From NCBI GenBank assembly GCA_963727835.1, contig CAVSIB010000017.1, positions 1-36,523 on the forward strand: 36,523 nt of DNA, read 5' to 3'. The DNA is from G026625185 sp963727835. Lineage in GTDB: Bacteria; Desulfobacterota; WTBG01; JAGOGO01. Position 1 is the first letter of the stretch. Each line of letters opens with the position of its first letter. A program made the position numbers and the translations under genes. A model generated the notes under the pieces. It ran no database searches. It was not told where the DNA came from and saw nothing but the letters and a program-made list of their open reading frames with translations. Below are positions 6,851 through 13,991 of the stretch, piece after piece.

Positions 6851-7264
6851 ATGCGAAAAATAATACTCGCCACAATAGCACTGGTGCTTCTCTCATCGGT
6901 GGGGTATGGTGCTGATTGGAAACTTATTGGAACCAGTTGGGAGACGGATTATTATTATGACCCACAAAGCGTACAGCTGTTGTCTAAAGACATTGTGCGG
7001 GTCTGGATGAAAAAGAGTTATGGGGAAAAAAGGGTACAGGAGTATATCAAGGGGATTGGACCCGAATTTAAAGAACTGAGTTATGATGAATCTTTAATTG
7101 AATTTGATTGCAGCGAAAATAAAAATCGGCTCTTAACTTTCAGTTATTACAACCAGGATGGTGGCGTTATAAGCACATTTACTCCCGATCCTTCTTCTTG
7201 GAATTTTATTGTTCCAGACTCTATTCTTGAGGCTCTTTTCAATATCGTCTGCGGTAGTCGCTAA
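6851..7264 (+). CDS. Adhesin_E-like secreted protein, paralogue 1
   Basis: A 137-residue exported protein with a signal peptide (MRKIILATIALVLLSSVGYG, cleavage before ADWK). The mature part has features of the surface-adhesin protein E family (PF16747): ADWKLIGTS, YYYDPQSVQLLSKDIVRVWM, a FDCSEN Cys motif, LLTFSYYNQDG, and a C-terminal IVPDS...NIVC with a second Cys, a probable disulfide. In Haemophilus, protein E binds host matrix proteins; most environmental members have no known ligand. The ATG at 6851 is chosen because the signal peptide starts there. The paralogue at 7304 shares the leader almost verbatim. Confidence 0.75.
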   Translation: MRKIILATIALVLLSSVGYGADWKLIGTSWETDYYYDPQSVQLLSKDIVRVWMKKSYGEKRVQEYIKGIGPEFKELSYDESLIEFDCSENKNRLLTFSYYNQDGGVISTFTPDPSSWNFIVPDSILEALFNIVCGSR

Positions 7265-7303
7265 GGTTTTTGGTAATTAGAAGTAATAGAAAGGAAAGCA
7301 GGT

Positions 7304-7747
7304 ATGCGAAAAGTAATTTTTGCGACAATGTTTCTAATGCTCCTCTCATCGGTGGGGTATGGTGCTGATTGGAAATATTTTGCAACACAGGGAGACGGTA
7401 GCACTTTATTCTATGATACCCAGAATACCCAGAGTGTTTCTCGTGGGCAACATACCGTCATAGTGCGGACAAAGGAGGTATTGAGCGATAATGGGAAGGC
7501 AATTTATATCAAGGACTATCCCGATATAACTGACATAAAGAAAATCAGTTATATCCTTGATAGGTGGGAAATAAACTGTTCAAAAAATATAAGAAGGCAA
7601 TTGTCTTCGTTCTGGTATAGCTCTGAAGGCTATGATGTTTTTAGTGTATATTATTCCCATAGTGAATTCAAACAAGTAGTTCCCGACAGCTTTGAGGTTA
7701 AGCTCGCTGAAATCGTTTGCCAAGAGGAGGTATTCGGCAATGATTAA
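7304..7747 (+). CDS. Adhesin_E-like secreted protein, paralogue 2
   Basis: A 147-residue paralogue of the preceding gene. The leader (MRKVIFATMFLMLLSSVGYG) and first mature residues (ADWK) are nearly identical, also at the DNA level. The body has diverged: FYDTQNTQSVSRGQHTVIVR, a WEINCSKN Cys motif, FWYSSEG and VVPDS...IVCQEE. The layout points to tandem duplication with conserved export signal and Cys pair but relaxed or diversifying mature sequence. GAAAGGA lies upstream of the ATG. The stop overlaps a possible small membrane peptide gene. Confidence 0.75.
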   Translation: MRKVIFATMFLMLLSSVGYGADWKYFATQGDGSTLFYDTQNTQSVSRGQHTVIVRTKEVLSDNGKAIYIKDYPDITDIKKISYILDRWEINCSKNIRRQLSSFWYSSEGYDVFSVYYSHSEFKQVVPDSFEVKLAEIVCQEEVFGND

Positions 7748-7823
7748 ATTTCTCAAAATTCCTTTATATGCTTCTTTTGAAATAATTCTTGGTGCAGTTA
7801 TTTATTATTCTTTAAGCGTTTAA
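7740..7823 (+). CDS. possible 27-residue membrane peptide
   Basis: The ATG overlaps the end of the upstream Adhesin_E gene (GGCAATGATTAA), with AAGAGGAGG upstream. The product MIKFLKIPLYASFEIILGAV plus IYYSLSV is one hydrophobic helix. Overlap and ribosome-binding site support translation; size argues caution. Confidence 0.35.
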   Translation: MIKFLKIPLYASFEIILGAVIYYSLSV

Positions 7824-8342
7824 AATGCTTATTTCTGAGCGTTAAAAACCACGATCTCACTTCCCTCCCTACTCCCTTACCACCTTCTCTCCGATAAGGT
7901 CTTCTCGGGTGCTTTCAGACTGCCCTTTATATGTCTGTGGAGATTTTTCTCTGCCCTTTGCAACGTATCCATCCTTCCCTTTCTAAGTCCTCACAATACC
8001 CTTGAGAAGCCCTGTGTTGCCCCAAGAGCTCCGATCAGGTTTGGGGTATATATGAGATTATTGGTAAGGTTCTTTGTTTATCACCTCTAATATAAAGGAG
8101 GGTAACGGGAGAAAAAACTCCCGTCCTTTCCTCGCAACAACAACCAGTATCAAGAAGAGATCATAATTCAAACTCAAGTCAAGGTTATGAACCAAAAACC
8201 CTTGCCAAAAACTTGGAGAGCTGTTTGAGGGGACTGTTTCAGCTTCGAGCTAACTACAACGTGTTTACTGGTCGAATCCCCGATCAGGTAGCTAGCAGAT
8301 AACTGTCAACTTCAGTCCGTCTCACCACAAAAATATATCTGT
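7824..8342. other. intergenic region with dispersed repeat copy 2
   Basis: No gene supported. It holds the repeat at 7999-8054. Confidence 0.4.
7999..8054 (+). repeat. dispersed repeat, copy 2
   Basis: Inverted relative to 761-816: the first 35 bases match at 30, with all five differences being transitions. It is followed in both copies by a GTTTG-rich stretch and GGTATA. Confidence 0.7.
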
Positions 8343-8879
8343 CTACTTCAAATTTTTTTGTATAAACTCAACTATCTGATCCGCAGCACGCTCAACAGCT
8401 TGTGAAGAAGTTCCACCAAACACTGTTCCAGATGACTTCCCTTCCGCCTGAAAAGCACCGATGGTCTTTCCGGCCTTCATATCAATCAATTCAACATTAA
8501 TAACAATTTCTGCCCTACCAGGTGAAGTATCAAGAAGAAGCCTTGCCCACCTATTGGCTTTTTTTAAATTAACTATTTTCGCATTAAGGCGTAAATCTGC
8601 TGAAGCGTCTGGAGAATCTGAGCCTGAAATGACTTTTGTGAACAATCCTTTTTTCTTAAGCTTTTCCTTAGTTATGTTTTCAAGCTGAATTTCCTCATCG
8701 TCTGATCCATAAATCTGAGATGAAACATAAAAAACCATTGTTTTATATTCAGTTAATTTGTCTGTCATTGGTGTCAATACGTAATGTGATCCTGTTGCTG
8801 CACATCCGCCCAATAGAATTAAGGCAGCAATAAATACTATTACGGACTTAATAAAGATAATGCTTCGTATAGTATCCAT
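8343..8879 (-). CDS. DUF4410-type lipoprotein
   Basis: A 178-residue lipoprotein: basic start, hydrophobic helix and lipobox LLGGC with lipidated Cys26. The mature domain resembles DUF4410 (PF14366): YKTMVFYVSSQIYGSDDEE, a region with D-A-S-A-D-L-R-L-N-A-K-I, then EIVINVELIDMKAGKTIGAF, a Gly-Thr-rich SSGTVFGGTSSQAVERAADQ and the ending IVEFIQKN. Such proteins sit on the periplasmic face of a membrane; their role is not established. AGGAGGG lies upstream of the ATG. It stands alone. Confidence 0.75.
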   Translation of the reverse strand: MDTIRSIIFIKSVIVFIAALILLGGCAATGSHYVLTPMTDKLTEYKTMVFYVSSQIYGSDDEEIQLENITKEKLKKKGLFTKVISGSDSPDASADLRLNAKIVNLKKANRWARLLLDTSPGRAEIVINVELIDMKAGKTIGAFQAEGKSSGTVFGGTSSQAVERAADQIVEFIQKNLK

Positions 8880-8895
8880 TTATTAACCCTCCTTT

Positions 8896-9100
8896 TTATG
8901 CATCAATCCATTCTTCCTGCGTCAGATCATCTTTTTCAGGGTTGCCAGACGGTTCAGCAGTAAGAGACGTAATCCACGCTTTATAAGATTTAAGCGACTT
9001 GTCTTTAGGTCTAGATAAGCTCACGGTGATCCTGCACCATCCAGTCAGCCTGTTCCAGAAGTGAGTCTATCTGTTTTCGGGCTCGCTCTTCAGGTTTCAC
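8896..9100 (-). pseudogene. remnants of a type I restriction-modification gene (hsdR-like)
   Basis: The minus strand from GTG at 9100 reads MKPEERARKQIDSLLEQADW then MVQDHRELI and a stop at 9011. This strongly resembles the first residues of HsdR-type restriction subunits (MKPEERARQxIDxLLExAGW..QD...LN). Within a few bases another frame reads SRPKDKSLKSYKAWITSLTA then EPSGNPEKDDLTQEEWIDA and stop at 8896, which looks like the natural C-terminus of an R-M or helicase protein I cannot place exactly. The several-kb middle is missing, so this is deletion debris of a defence locus, next to the IS21 end. Confidence 0.55.
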
Positions 9101-9220
9101 GCTTCCGATCTTTCACAAATTGTTTGTGGGACTAATCTATTACAAGAATAATTTCAACAAATTACACCACAAAACAGGGGAAAAAACCATAAAAAACTTC
9201 CCACTGAATAATATTTTGAT

Positions 9221-9265
9221 GAGCGACAATTAGAAATCCCGCCTGACGACAATTAAAATTCCCGA
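9221..9265 (+). repeat. left end of IS21-type element: two tandem terminal repeats
   Basis: GAGCGACAATTAGAAATCCC begins at 9221, and a second, better copy of the same motif at 9245-9265 is the exact complement of 11231-11251. Multiple terminal repeats at an end are typical of IS21-family elements. Confidence 0.75.
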
Positions 9266-9299
9266 AAAAACAGTAACGGGGATAAACTGATCCAAACCC

Positions 9300-9421
9300 A
9301 AAAAGAATTGAACAAAGGAGATACTATGAAAAAGCCCCCAAGCGTCAGTTGACAGTTAAGCCCGAAGGCGTAACAGTTGGTTGTGATGGTAATGAAAACC
9401 AACCAACGAAAGGGGGCAGTC
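9300..9421 (+). ncRNA. candidate IS110 bridge-RNA region
   Basis: Upstream leader of the transposase. It can fold a hairpin with a CGAA loop (GCC/GGC extended by TTA/TAA, about 9356-9373) and a second stem, GTTGGTT (9376-9382) with AACCAAC (9397-9403 or 9401-9407). IS110-group elements encode their bridge RNA in this position, while IS1111-group elements use the other flank, so the assignment is tentative. Confidence 0.25.
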
Positions 9422-10456
9422 ATGATATACATTGGAATGGACGTAAGTAGCAAGAGTTTTGTTGTACACGGTATTGATGAGAAGAAGCGGGTATTGGTAA
9501 ACGGGGAGGTAGCACCGACCCGTGCAGGATTGCAGGGTATGATAAAAGGGTTGGGCGTCCAGAAGAAGCTGGTGATATTTGAGGCAGGGAATCAGTTAAA
9601 GTGGATAGCGAAGACGTTGAAGGACATAGAGGGAGTAGAGATTCACGTAGTTCATCCAAACGAGATAAAGTGGATCAATCAGAGCAGCGGCAAAACGGAT
9701 AAGATAGATGCCCGTAAGCTGGCGCACCTGGGTCGTGGGGATATGTTGCCGCGGAAGGTTCATATTGTGGAGGGGAAGATACGGGAGTTGCGGGAGTTAA
9801 TCAGTGCCCGGCAGCGGTTGCAAAGTAAACGGGTGGCTTTGATCAACAGTATCCGCGGGCAGATGAAACAGGAAGGACATAGCCTGCCGGCGAAGTTTTT
9901 TCAGAGCACGCACTGGCGGGAGAAGCTTAAGGGGATAAAGATAGGAGAGGTACAGAAACTGATTATCGAGAGTTTCATGGACAGTATTGCGGGTTTGCTT
10001 ATAGCGGAGAAAAAGCTGACGGAAAAGATCGGGACGATAAAGGATAAGGGGATAGAGTTATTGGAGAGCATTCCGAGCGTTGGCAGGTTGACATCGCGGG
10101 TGATTATGAGCGCCCTGGATGATGCCGGACGGTTTGACAACAAGAAATGTGTAGCGAAGTATGGGGCGTTAACCCCCCGGATATACCAAAGTGGGGGGAT
10201 TACGCATTTAGGGCGGATCAATCGGGACGGTCGTCAAGAAGTCAGGCGGGTATTATTACAATGTGCGCATGTGATTGTGCGTATGCGCAGTTATGGATCC
10301 CGTCCGTTGCGGGAGTTTTTCGAGCGGATCATGAAGCGGCGTGGCAAGAAGATTGCGATAGTAGCGGTAGCGAGGAAGCTTTTGACGATTGCTTACGGGG
10401 TTTTAAAGAGTAAGACGGCCTATGATCCTTTGCGATTAACAGGCGTTAGCGCCTGA
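9422..10456 (+). CDS. IS110-family transposase (DEDD recombinase)
   Basis: A 344-residue full-length transposase. The RuvC-like N-terminal domain shows the DEDD tetrad: Asp7 in YIGMDVSSKS, Glu54 in IFEAGN, Asp93 and Asp96 in KTDKIDARKL. The C-terminal Tnp_20 domain has IPSVGRLTSRVI, KYGALTPRIYQSGG with the conserved Ser, and INRDGRQEVRRVLLQCAH. In this family the enzyme excises and inserts its element using a bridge RNA that pairs with donor and target. The ATG at 9422 is chosen over upstream starts because GGGGG lies just before it and the family begins at this motif. It looks intact and possibly active. Confidence 0.9.
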   Translation: MIYIGMDVSSKSFVVHGIDEKKRVLVNGEVAPTRAGLQGMIKGLGVQKKLVIFEAGNQLKWIAKTLKDIEGVEIHVVHPNEIKWINQSSGKTDKIDARKLAHLGRGDMLPRKVHIVEGKIRELRELISARQRLQSKRVALINSIRGQMKQEGHSLPAKFFQSTHWREKLKGIKIGEVQKLIIESFMDSIAGLLIAEKKLTEKIGTIKDKGIELLESIPSVGRLTSRVIMSALDDAGRFDNKKCVAKYGALTPRIYQSGGITHLGRINRDGRQEVRRVLLQCAHVIVRMRSYGSRPLREFFERIMKRRGKKIAIVAVARKLLTIAYGVLKSKTAYDPLRLTGVSA

Positions 10457-10699
10457 AGAGAGATTTAAGGCAGGATGGAATGATAAAGTTGACAGGCATT
10501 GATGGTCGAAGGAATAAGGTAAGCCCGCATAACCCTTGATTAAATGGGAAATCGTTTTGGAGATTGGGACGCCTTATTTGAACCAGAATGTTGAGCGGTC
10601 GAGCTCGAATGGGAGGTTAACGTGATCATCATCCGTGTCAAAAAGATAAACTTGTCTTCAGTTTTCTGTTGACTGAAACTTTTTCATGGGAGGGTTTAA
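10457..10699 (+). other. non-coding right flank of the IS110 transposase
   Basis: No ORF of note. It should contain the right end of the IS110 element and the ribosome-binding site (GGGAGGG) of the chimeric istA ORF. The GTTGACAG near 10487 resembles AGTTGACAG near 9350, possibly related end sequences. Confidence 0.35.
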
Positions 10700-11230
10700 A
10701 TGACAACCGATCAACAGGTCAGGAGGCTAAGGGTGCTAATACACACGGAAAAGACGCAGGCAATGGCAGCGGCAAAGGCGGGGATGGATGAAAAGACGGC
10801 GAGGAAGTATCTGAAGAGCCAAAAGTTGCCAAGCCAAAGCAAAAAGGATCACAGATGGCGAACCCGGGAAGACCCTTTTGAGGGGCAATGGGATCAGATC
10901 AAGGAGTTTTTGGCAGTAACTCCTGGTTTAGAGGCAAAGACGATTTTTGAACAGTTGCAGAGAAGAAAACCGGGCCAGTTTGCCGATGGGCAGTTGCGCA
11001 CGTTGCTGGCAGATCGCTATGAACGAGGCAGCGTTATGATCAGCAGCAATCTGCCGTTTTCAAAATGGGAGCGTATTTTCAAGGATCCGATGGTTACGGC
11101 GGTGGCTATAGACCGGCTGGTGCATCATAGTGTTATTCTGGAGCTAAACATTCCCAGTTACCGTATGGCAACAGCCCAAGGAAAGAAAATTATGAAAACG
11201 GCAGCCAATCAACGACGAGCCCAGTTGTAG
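10700..11230 (+). pseudogene. IstA-IstB chimera left by an internal deletion of IS21
   Basis: Residues 1 to about 107 match the N-terminus of IS21 transposase IstA: helix-turn-helix (MAAAKAGMDEKTARKYLKS), then FEGQWDQIKEFLAVTPGLEA, IFEQLQRRKPGQFADGQLRT. From about residue 110 (DRYERGSVMISSNLPFSKWE, then IFKDPMVTAVAIDRLVHHSV, LNIPSYRMA) it is the C-terminus of the IstB ATPase helper. The join is in frame, so about 176 residues are translatable, but the DDE catalytic core of IstA and the AAA+ P-loop of IstB are gone. It retains the DNA-binding part and could in principle interfere with a full IS21 copy. Confidence 0.8.
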
Positions 11231-11256
11231 TCGGGAATTTTAATTGTCGTCGATAG

Positions 11257-11772
11257 GAAAAAATAGTTGGCGTTGATCAGACACGACCTGGGGAAACTAG
11301 AGCCTTAATGTGGGACTGTGTGGACTTCGCAAGTGATCAGATACTAATACTTCGTTCTTATGATGGAAACACTTTAAAGGAGTTCCCTAAAAACAAAATT
11401 GCTGAGCCCATACCAATGCACCAAGAAATTAAAGAAATGCTTTTATCTTTTAATCGCTATGATATTGGAAAGTATAAGAACTTTGTTTTTCTTTGCCATG
11501 GCAGGCCTTATAACTCAAACAGGTTAAACATAATCTGGAAAAAGGTTTGCAAAGAATTGGGGATTGAAGGAATTAATCTTTACCAAGGAACTAGGCACTC
11601 CTTAGCGAGTCAAGCAGCTAATCGGGGAATCTCGGAAGCCATTATCGGGAAGATGCTAAGACATAAAGACCCAAAGTCAACCAAACAATACGCTCACTAC
11701 CGAACCAGCACTCTCAGGTTGATATGGTCAACAAAGAAAAAAGCCGAAGGGGAAAAGGTAGAAAATGTTTAA
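11257..11772 (+). pseudogene. tyrosine recombinase (phage-type integrase), N-terminally truncated
   Basis: Only the catalytic domain remains. Upstream of the first ATG (11308) the frame is open back to the IS21 end and reads VGVDQTRPGETRALMWDCVD, which includes the RPGE catalytic Arg. It then continues through NLYQGTRHSLASQAANRG (in place of HxxRH), GKMLRHKDPKSTKQYAHY with nucleophile Tyr. The N-terminal arm and core-binding domains were lost at the IS21 boundary. The gene ends 93 bp from the 3' end of tRNA-Gln, the classic position of an integrase beside its attachment site, so it is probably the original island integrase. Confidence 0.8.
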
Positions 11773-11783
11773 AGTGTTTAAAG

Positions 11784-11833
11784 TGACAAAAATTGTTACA
11801 GCGGTGGCACAGCGGTAAGACAAATTTTGTCAT
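11784..11833. repeat. inverted and direct repeats between integrase and tRNA
   Basis: TGACAAAA near 11784 pairs with TTTTGTCA near 11826. Between them AGCGGT occurs twice, five bases apart. It may be an integrase arm or excisionase site, or a terminator without a U-run. Confidence 0.35.
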
Positions 11834-11864
11834 CACAAGATACTTATTTTATTAAATAAAAAAG

Positions 11865-11936
11865 CTGGGGTGGGAGGATTCGAACCTCCGATTGCGGGAT
11901 CCAAAATCCCGTGACTTACCGCTTGTCGACACCCCA
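11865..11936 (-). tRNA. tRNA-Gln (anticodon UUG)
   Basis: A cloverleaf is readable on the minus strand: acceptor TGGGGTG/CACCCCA, anticodon stem CGGGA/TCCCG around loop TTTTGGA giving anticodon TTG, and T-arm GGAGGTTCGAATCCTCC. The discriminator is G and CCA is not encoded. It lies just upstream of ispE on the same strand, and its 3' end faces the truncated integrase, so it is the likely island attachment site. Confidence 0.9.
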
Positions 11937-11980
11937 AAAATAATCTGGACTTATATACCATAATTTTTCTCAGAATAAAA

Positions 11981-12841
11981 CTACAAAAGCGCCTTGGCTA
12001 TGAAAATTTTCCAGTTTCGTTCGTGATAATGTTTGACTAATTTACTTTCCGCGCTTCTTGCCTCCGCCTCATCAAAAAACAGCCCAAAAACCGTTGGCCC
12101 ACTTCCTGACATCAAAGCACCCCAGGCCCCAAGATTTTCAAGGGCTTTTTTTATCTTCGCAATCTCAGGAACATGAGGGATAACGACACGCTCCAAATCA
12201 TTATAAAGAATTTCCTTTCCGATCTTCAAAAGATCAATCTTTGCTGGGAACGTAAAAGTCTCATCCTGCGGTTGCAACCTGAATTGACCATAAGCCCAAG
12301 CAGTAGAAACAGCTATTGCCGGGGTTACTAATAAAACCCAAAAAGGGGGAGATAGTTCAATTGGGGAAAGTTTTTCTCCAATCCCGGTCGCAAAAGCTGG
12401 CCCGTTAGAAAAAAAGAAAGGAACATCCGCTCCAATGCTCACCCCAAGCTCCATGAGTTGGCGCAAGGAACACTTAAGGTCATAAAGCTCATTAATCCCT
12501 TTCATGGTTGCCGCCGCATCACTGCTCCCGCCCCCCAAACCCGAAGCAACCGGAATAAACTTTTTGAGACTGATCGCCACTCCTCCCGCTACCTTAGCTT
12601 CGCTTATAATCAGGGAAGCTGCTTTAAAGGCTAAATTCTTGTTATCCAGAGGAATGTCGCTACCGCTGGAAGTTAAGGTTATCCCTGCCGGTGTTTTCGA
12701 TAAGGATATGGTATCACAAAGTCCAACCGCACCCATGATACTCCGGATTTCATGAAAACCATCTTCGCGCTTACCAATAATTTCGAGACGCACGTTAATT
12801 TTTGCCGGCGCCACAAGATTGTTGGAATCGATTTTATCCAT
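11981..12841 (-). CDS. ispE: 4-diphosphocytidyl-2-C-methyl-D-erythritol kinase
   Basis: GHMP-family kinase of the MEP isoprenoid pathway; phosphorylates CDP-methylerythritol at the 2-hydroxyl using ATP. Residues 11-16 (APAKIN) carry the N-terminal substrate motif, 97-111 (PVASGLGGGSSDAAA) the ATP-binding GHMP loop, and GALMSGSGPTVFGLF near residue 240 is the third motif. At 286 residues it has normal length. It lies 44 bp from tRNA-Gln on the same strand. In many Desulfobacterota the order is ispE, tRNA-Gln, prs, rplY; here the island follows the tRNA instead of prs. Confidence 0.95.
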   Translation of the reverse strand: MDKIDSNNLVAPAKINVRLEIIGKREDGFHEIRSIMGAVGLCDTISLSKTPAGITLTSSGSDIPLDNKNLAFKAASLIISEAKVAGGVAISLKKFIPVASGLGGGSSDAAATMKGINELYDLKCSLRQLMELGVSIGADVPFFFSNGPAFATGIGEKLSPIELSPPFWVLLVTPAIAVSTAWAYGQFRLQPQDETFTFPAKIDLLKIGKEILYNDLERVVIPHVPEIAKIKKALENLGAWGALMSGSGPTVFGLFFDEAEARSAESKLVKHYHERNWKIFIAKALL

Positions 12842-12923
12842 TAGTAAAATATATTTATTTGAGCAGGTGAAGCTTAGAAAAAAAAAGAAGTATATAAAGG
12901 GAAACTCCTTCCCAAGATTTCAT

Positions 12924-13361
12924 CTACTGCTTTTTAACCTCATTCACATACTTAAACCTTAGTTCAGTGAGGAGGTGAGTAATAAGGTTTGCCTCTTCAT
13001 CAGATAAATTTCCCTTGGTTTTATCTTTAAGCATAGAAATAATATCTATTGTTTCTTTAGCCAGAGGAAGATTCTTATCAATTGTTTTGGTATAAGGATT
13101 TTCCATCAGCCCTAAATGCAAGATAGCGCTTGAACTTAAGGAAAAAATAAAGGTCGAAAAATCAATGTCCGGCAAAGGAGCACCCTCACCCTCAGAAAAC
13201 TTATCTTCCTGTTTCTCTTGAGAAGGTTCAGAAGTCCCCGTAGCTTCCTTCTTTCGTTCCGTGCCCACATCCCCCTCCGACTTCACCCCGCCTGTGTCAT
13301 CAACGACAAACCGGCGTTTATCACTTACGGTAAAAGATTCTTCCTTTGTTCCCTCAGTCAT
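12924..13361 (-). CDS. DUF1844 family protein
   Basis: A 145-residue protein with a low-complexity charged N-terminal half (KRRFVVDD, then Glu/Lys/Ser-rich to about residue 70) and a conserved C-terminal domain: PDIDFSTFIFSLSSSAILHL, GLMENP, LPLAKETIDIISMLKDKTKG, LLTELRFKYVNEVK. This fits DUF1844 (PF08899), a small helical domain of unknown function common in Desulfobacterota, Nitrospirota and Acidobacteriota. AAAGGAG lies upstream of the ATG. About 80 bp separate it from ispE. Confidence 0.85.
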   Translation of the reverse strand: MTEGTKEESFTVSDKRRFVVDDTGGVKSEGDVGTERKKEATGTSEPSQEKQEDKFSEGEGAPLPDIDFSTFIFSLSSSAILHLGLMENPYTKTIDKNLPLAKETIDIISMLKDKTKGNLSDEEANLITHLLTELRFKYVNEVKKQ

Positions 13362-13502
13362 GACACAACTCCTTTTTGTGTATAGAGTGCTGTTATTTTT
13401 TTACGTAAAAATTTTTAATAATTAATAATACCATGACAAAAAATTCTAAGCAATATTTAAACTTTAGAAGTTTTTTGGAAATAGTATTATTATATTTTCC
13501 CC

Positions 13503-13661
13503 TTAGGGGGTCCGTGAAAAGAAAAAGAAGAAAGAAAAAACTTGGAAATTAAATTGAACCGAGCGCCATTCTTTTAACGCAGGACCTATCCCCCAAAAAA
13601 ACCATAAGAACAGCGCCACAACCAATGTGGCAACCGTATTGATGACTACCTTCTTGGTCAA
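13503..13661 (-). CDS. possible 52-residue membrane protein
   Basis: A TTG start gives a product LTKKVVINTVATLVVALFLW then FFWGIGPALKEWRS and a Phe-rich end, i.e. a basic start, one strong membrane helix and a short amphipathic tail. The stop lies in a CCCC-TTA-GGGG palindrome that could help termination. No strong ribosome-binding site is visible, so it may be a remnant; no family recognised. Confidence 0.35.
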   Translation of the reverse strand: MTKKVVINTVATLVVALFLWFFWGIGPALKEWRSVQFNFQVFSFFFFFSRTP

Positions 13662-13775
13662 TTAGGGTATCCGCTGGCTACATTTGCAAAATAAACGTTT
13701 ACCGAAAAGGTGTGATGCCTTTTTTTGTTGGATAGAGAGCGGGCGAAGACTCAGATAACAAAAAAAAATTAGCGG

Positions 13776-13964
13776 TCAATGTATGACTAATTTACCTTGT
13801 TCCGTGTCTATAGCAAATTTATCTTTTTCCTTCCAGCTTAAGGTAAGAGGAATTTTTACCAGTTCATCGATAGTCCGTTTTAAAAATCGTGCTCCATACT
13901 TGATGTTAAACGCTTTAAAAGCCAAATAGTCAATCATTGCTGTTTCGGTTAACCTAAATCTGAT
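13776..13964 (-). pseudogene. C-terminal remnant of a Clp/AAA+ ATPase
   Basis: The frame ending at 13776 reads RFRLTETAMIDYLAFKAFNI, KYGARFLKRTIDELVKIPLT, LSWKEKDKFAIDTEQGKLVI. The YGAR-x-LKR-x-I-x-x-x-V-x-x-P-L pattern is the hallmark of the ClpB/ClpA D2-small domain near the C-terminus. An in-frame TAA lies upstream and no ATPase core is present within the next 100 bases, so only the last 60 or so codons survive. It sits between the phosphatidyltransferase gene and the small membrane ORF, on the same strand. Confidence 0.65.
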
Positions 13965-13991
13965 TTAAGGGGGTGGTTGCGGGCTGGAATG

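Larger units (their letters stand above)
9270..10690 (+). mobile_element. IS110-family insertion sequence (approximate limits)
   Basis: The limits are not resolved. The element must lie between the IS21 left repeats and the chimeric istA ORF. IS110 elements usually lack long terminal inverted repeats. Non-coding flanks of about 150 bp left and 230 bp right of the transposase are available for the bridge RNA typical of this family. Confidence 0.45.
9221..11251 (+). mobile_element. IS21-family derivative, internally deleted, with an IS110-type element inside
   Basis: Bounded by the 21-bp inverted repeat 9245-9265/11231-11251, with an extra left repeat from 9221. Reading rightward it contains an intact IS110-family transposase and then an ORF joining the start of IstA to the end of IstB. 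The simplest order of events is an IS21 element, IS110 insertion in its left leader, and loss of most of istA-istB. It separates the truncated recombinase at 11257 from whatever lay to its left. Confidence 0.7.

Noticed and set aside
761..8054. Integron attC-like interpretation of the dispersed repeats
   Set aside because: No GTTRRRY/RYYYAAC core pairs and no integron-type integrase; the nearby recombinase lacks the IntI-specific features I would expect.
9088..9116. Adapter-like ACGCTTCCGATCT string
   Set aside because: It lacks two bases of the common Illumina adapter and lies inside an HsdR-like reading frame and its leader, so it is probably coincidence.
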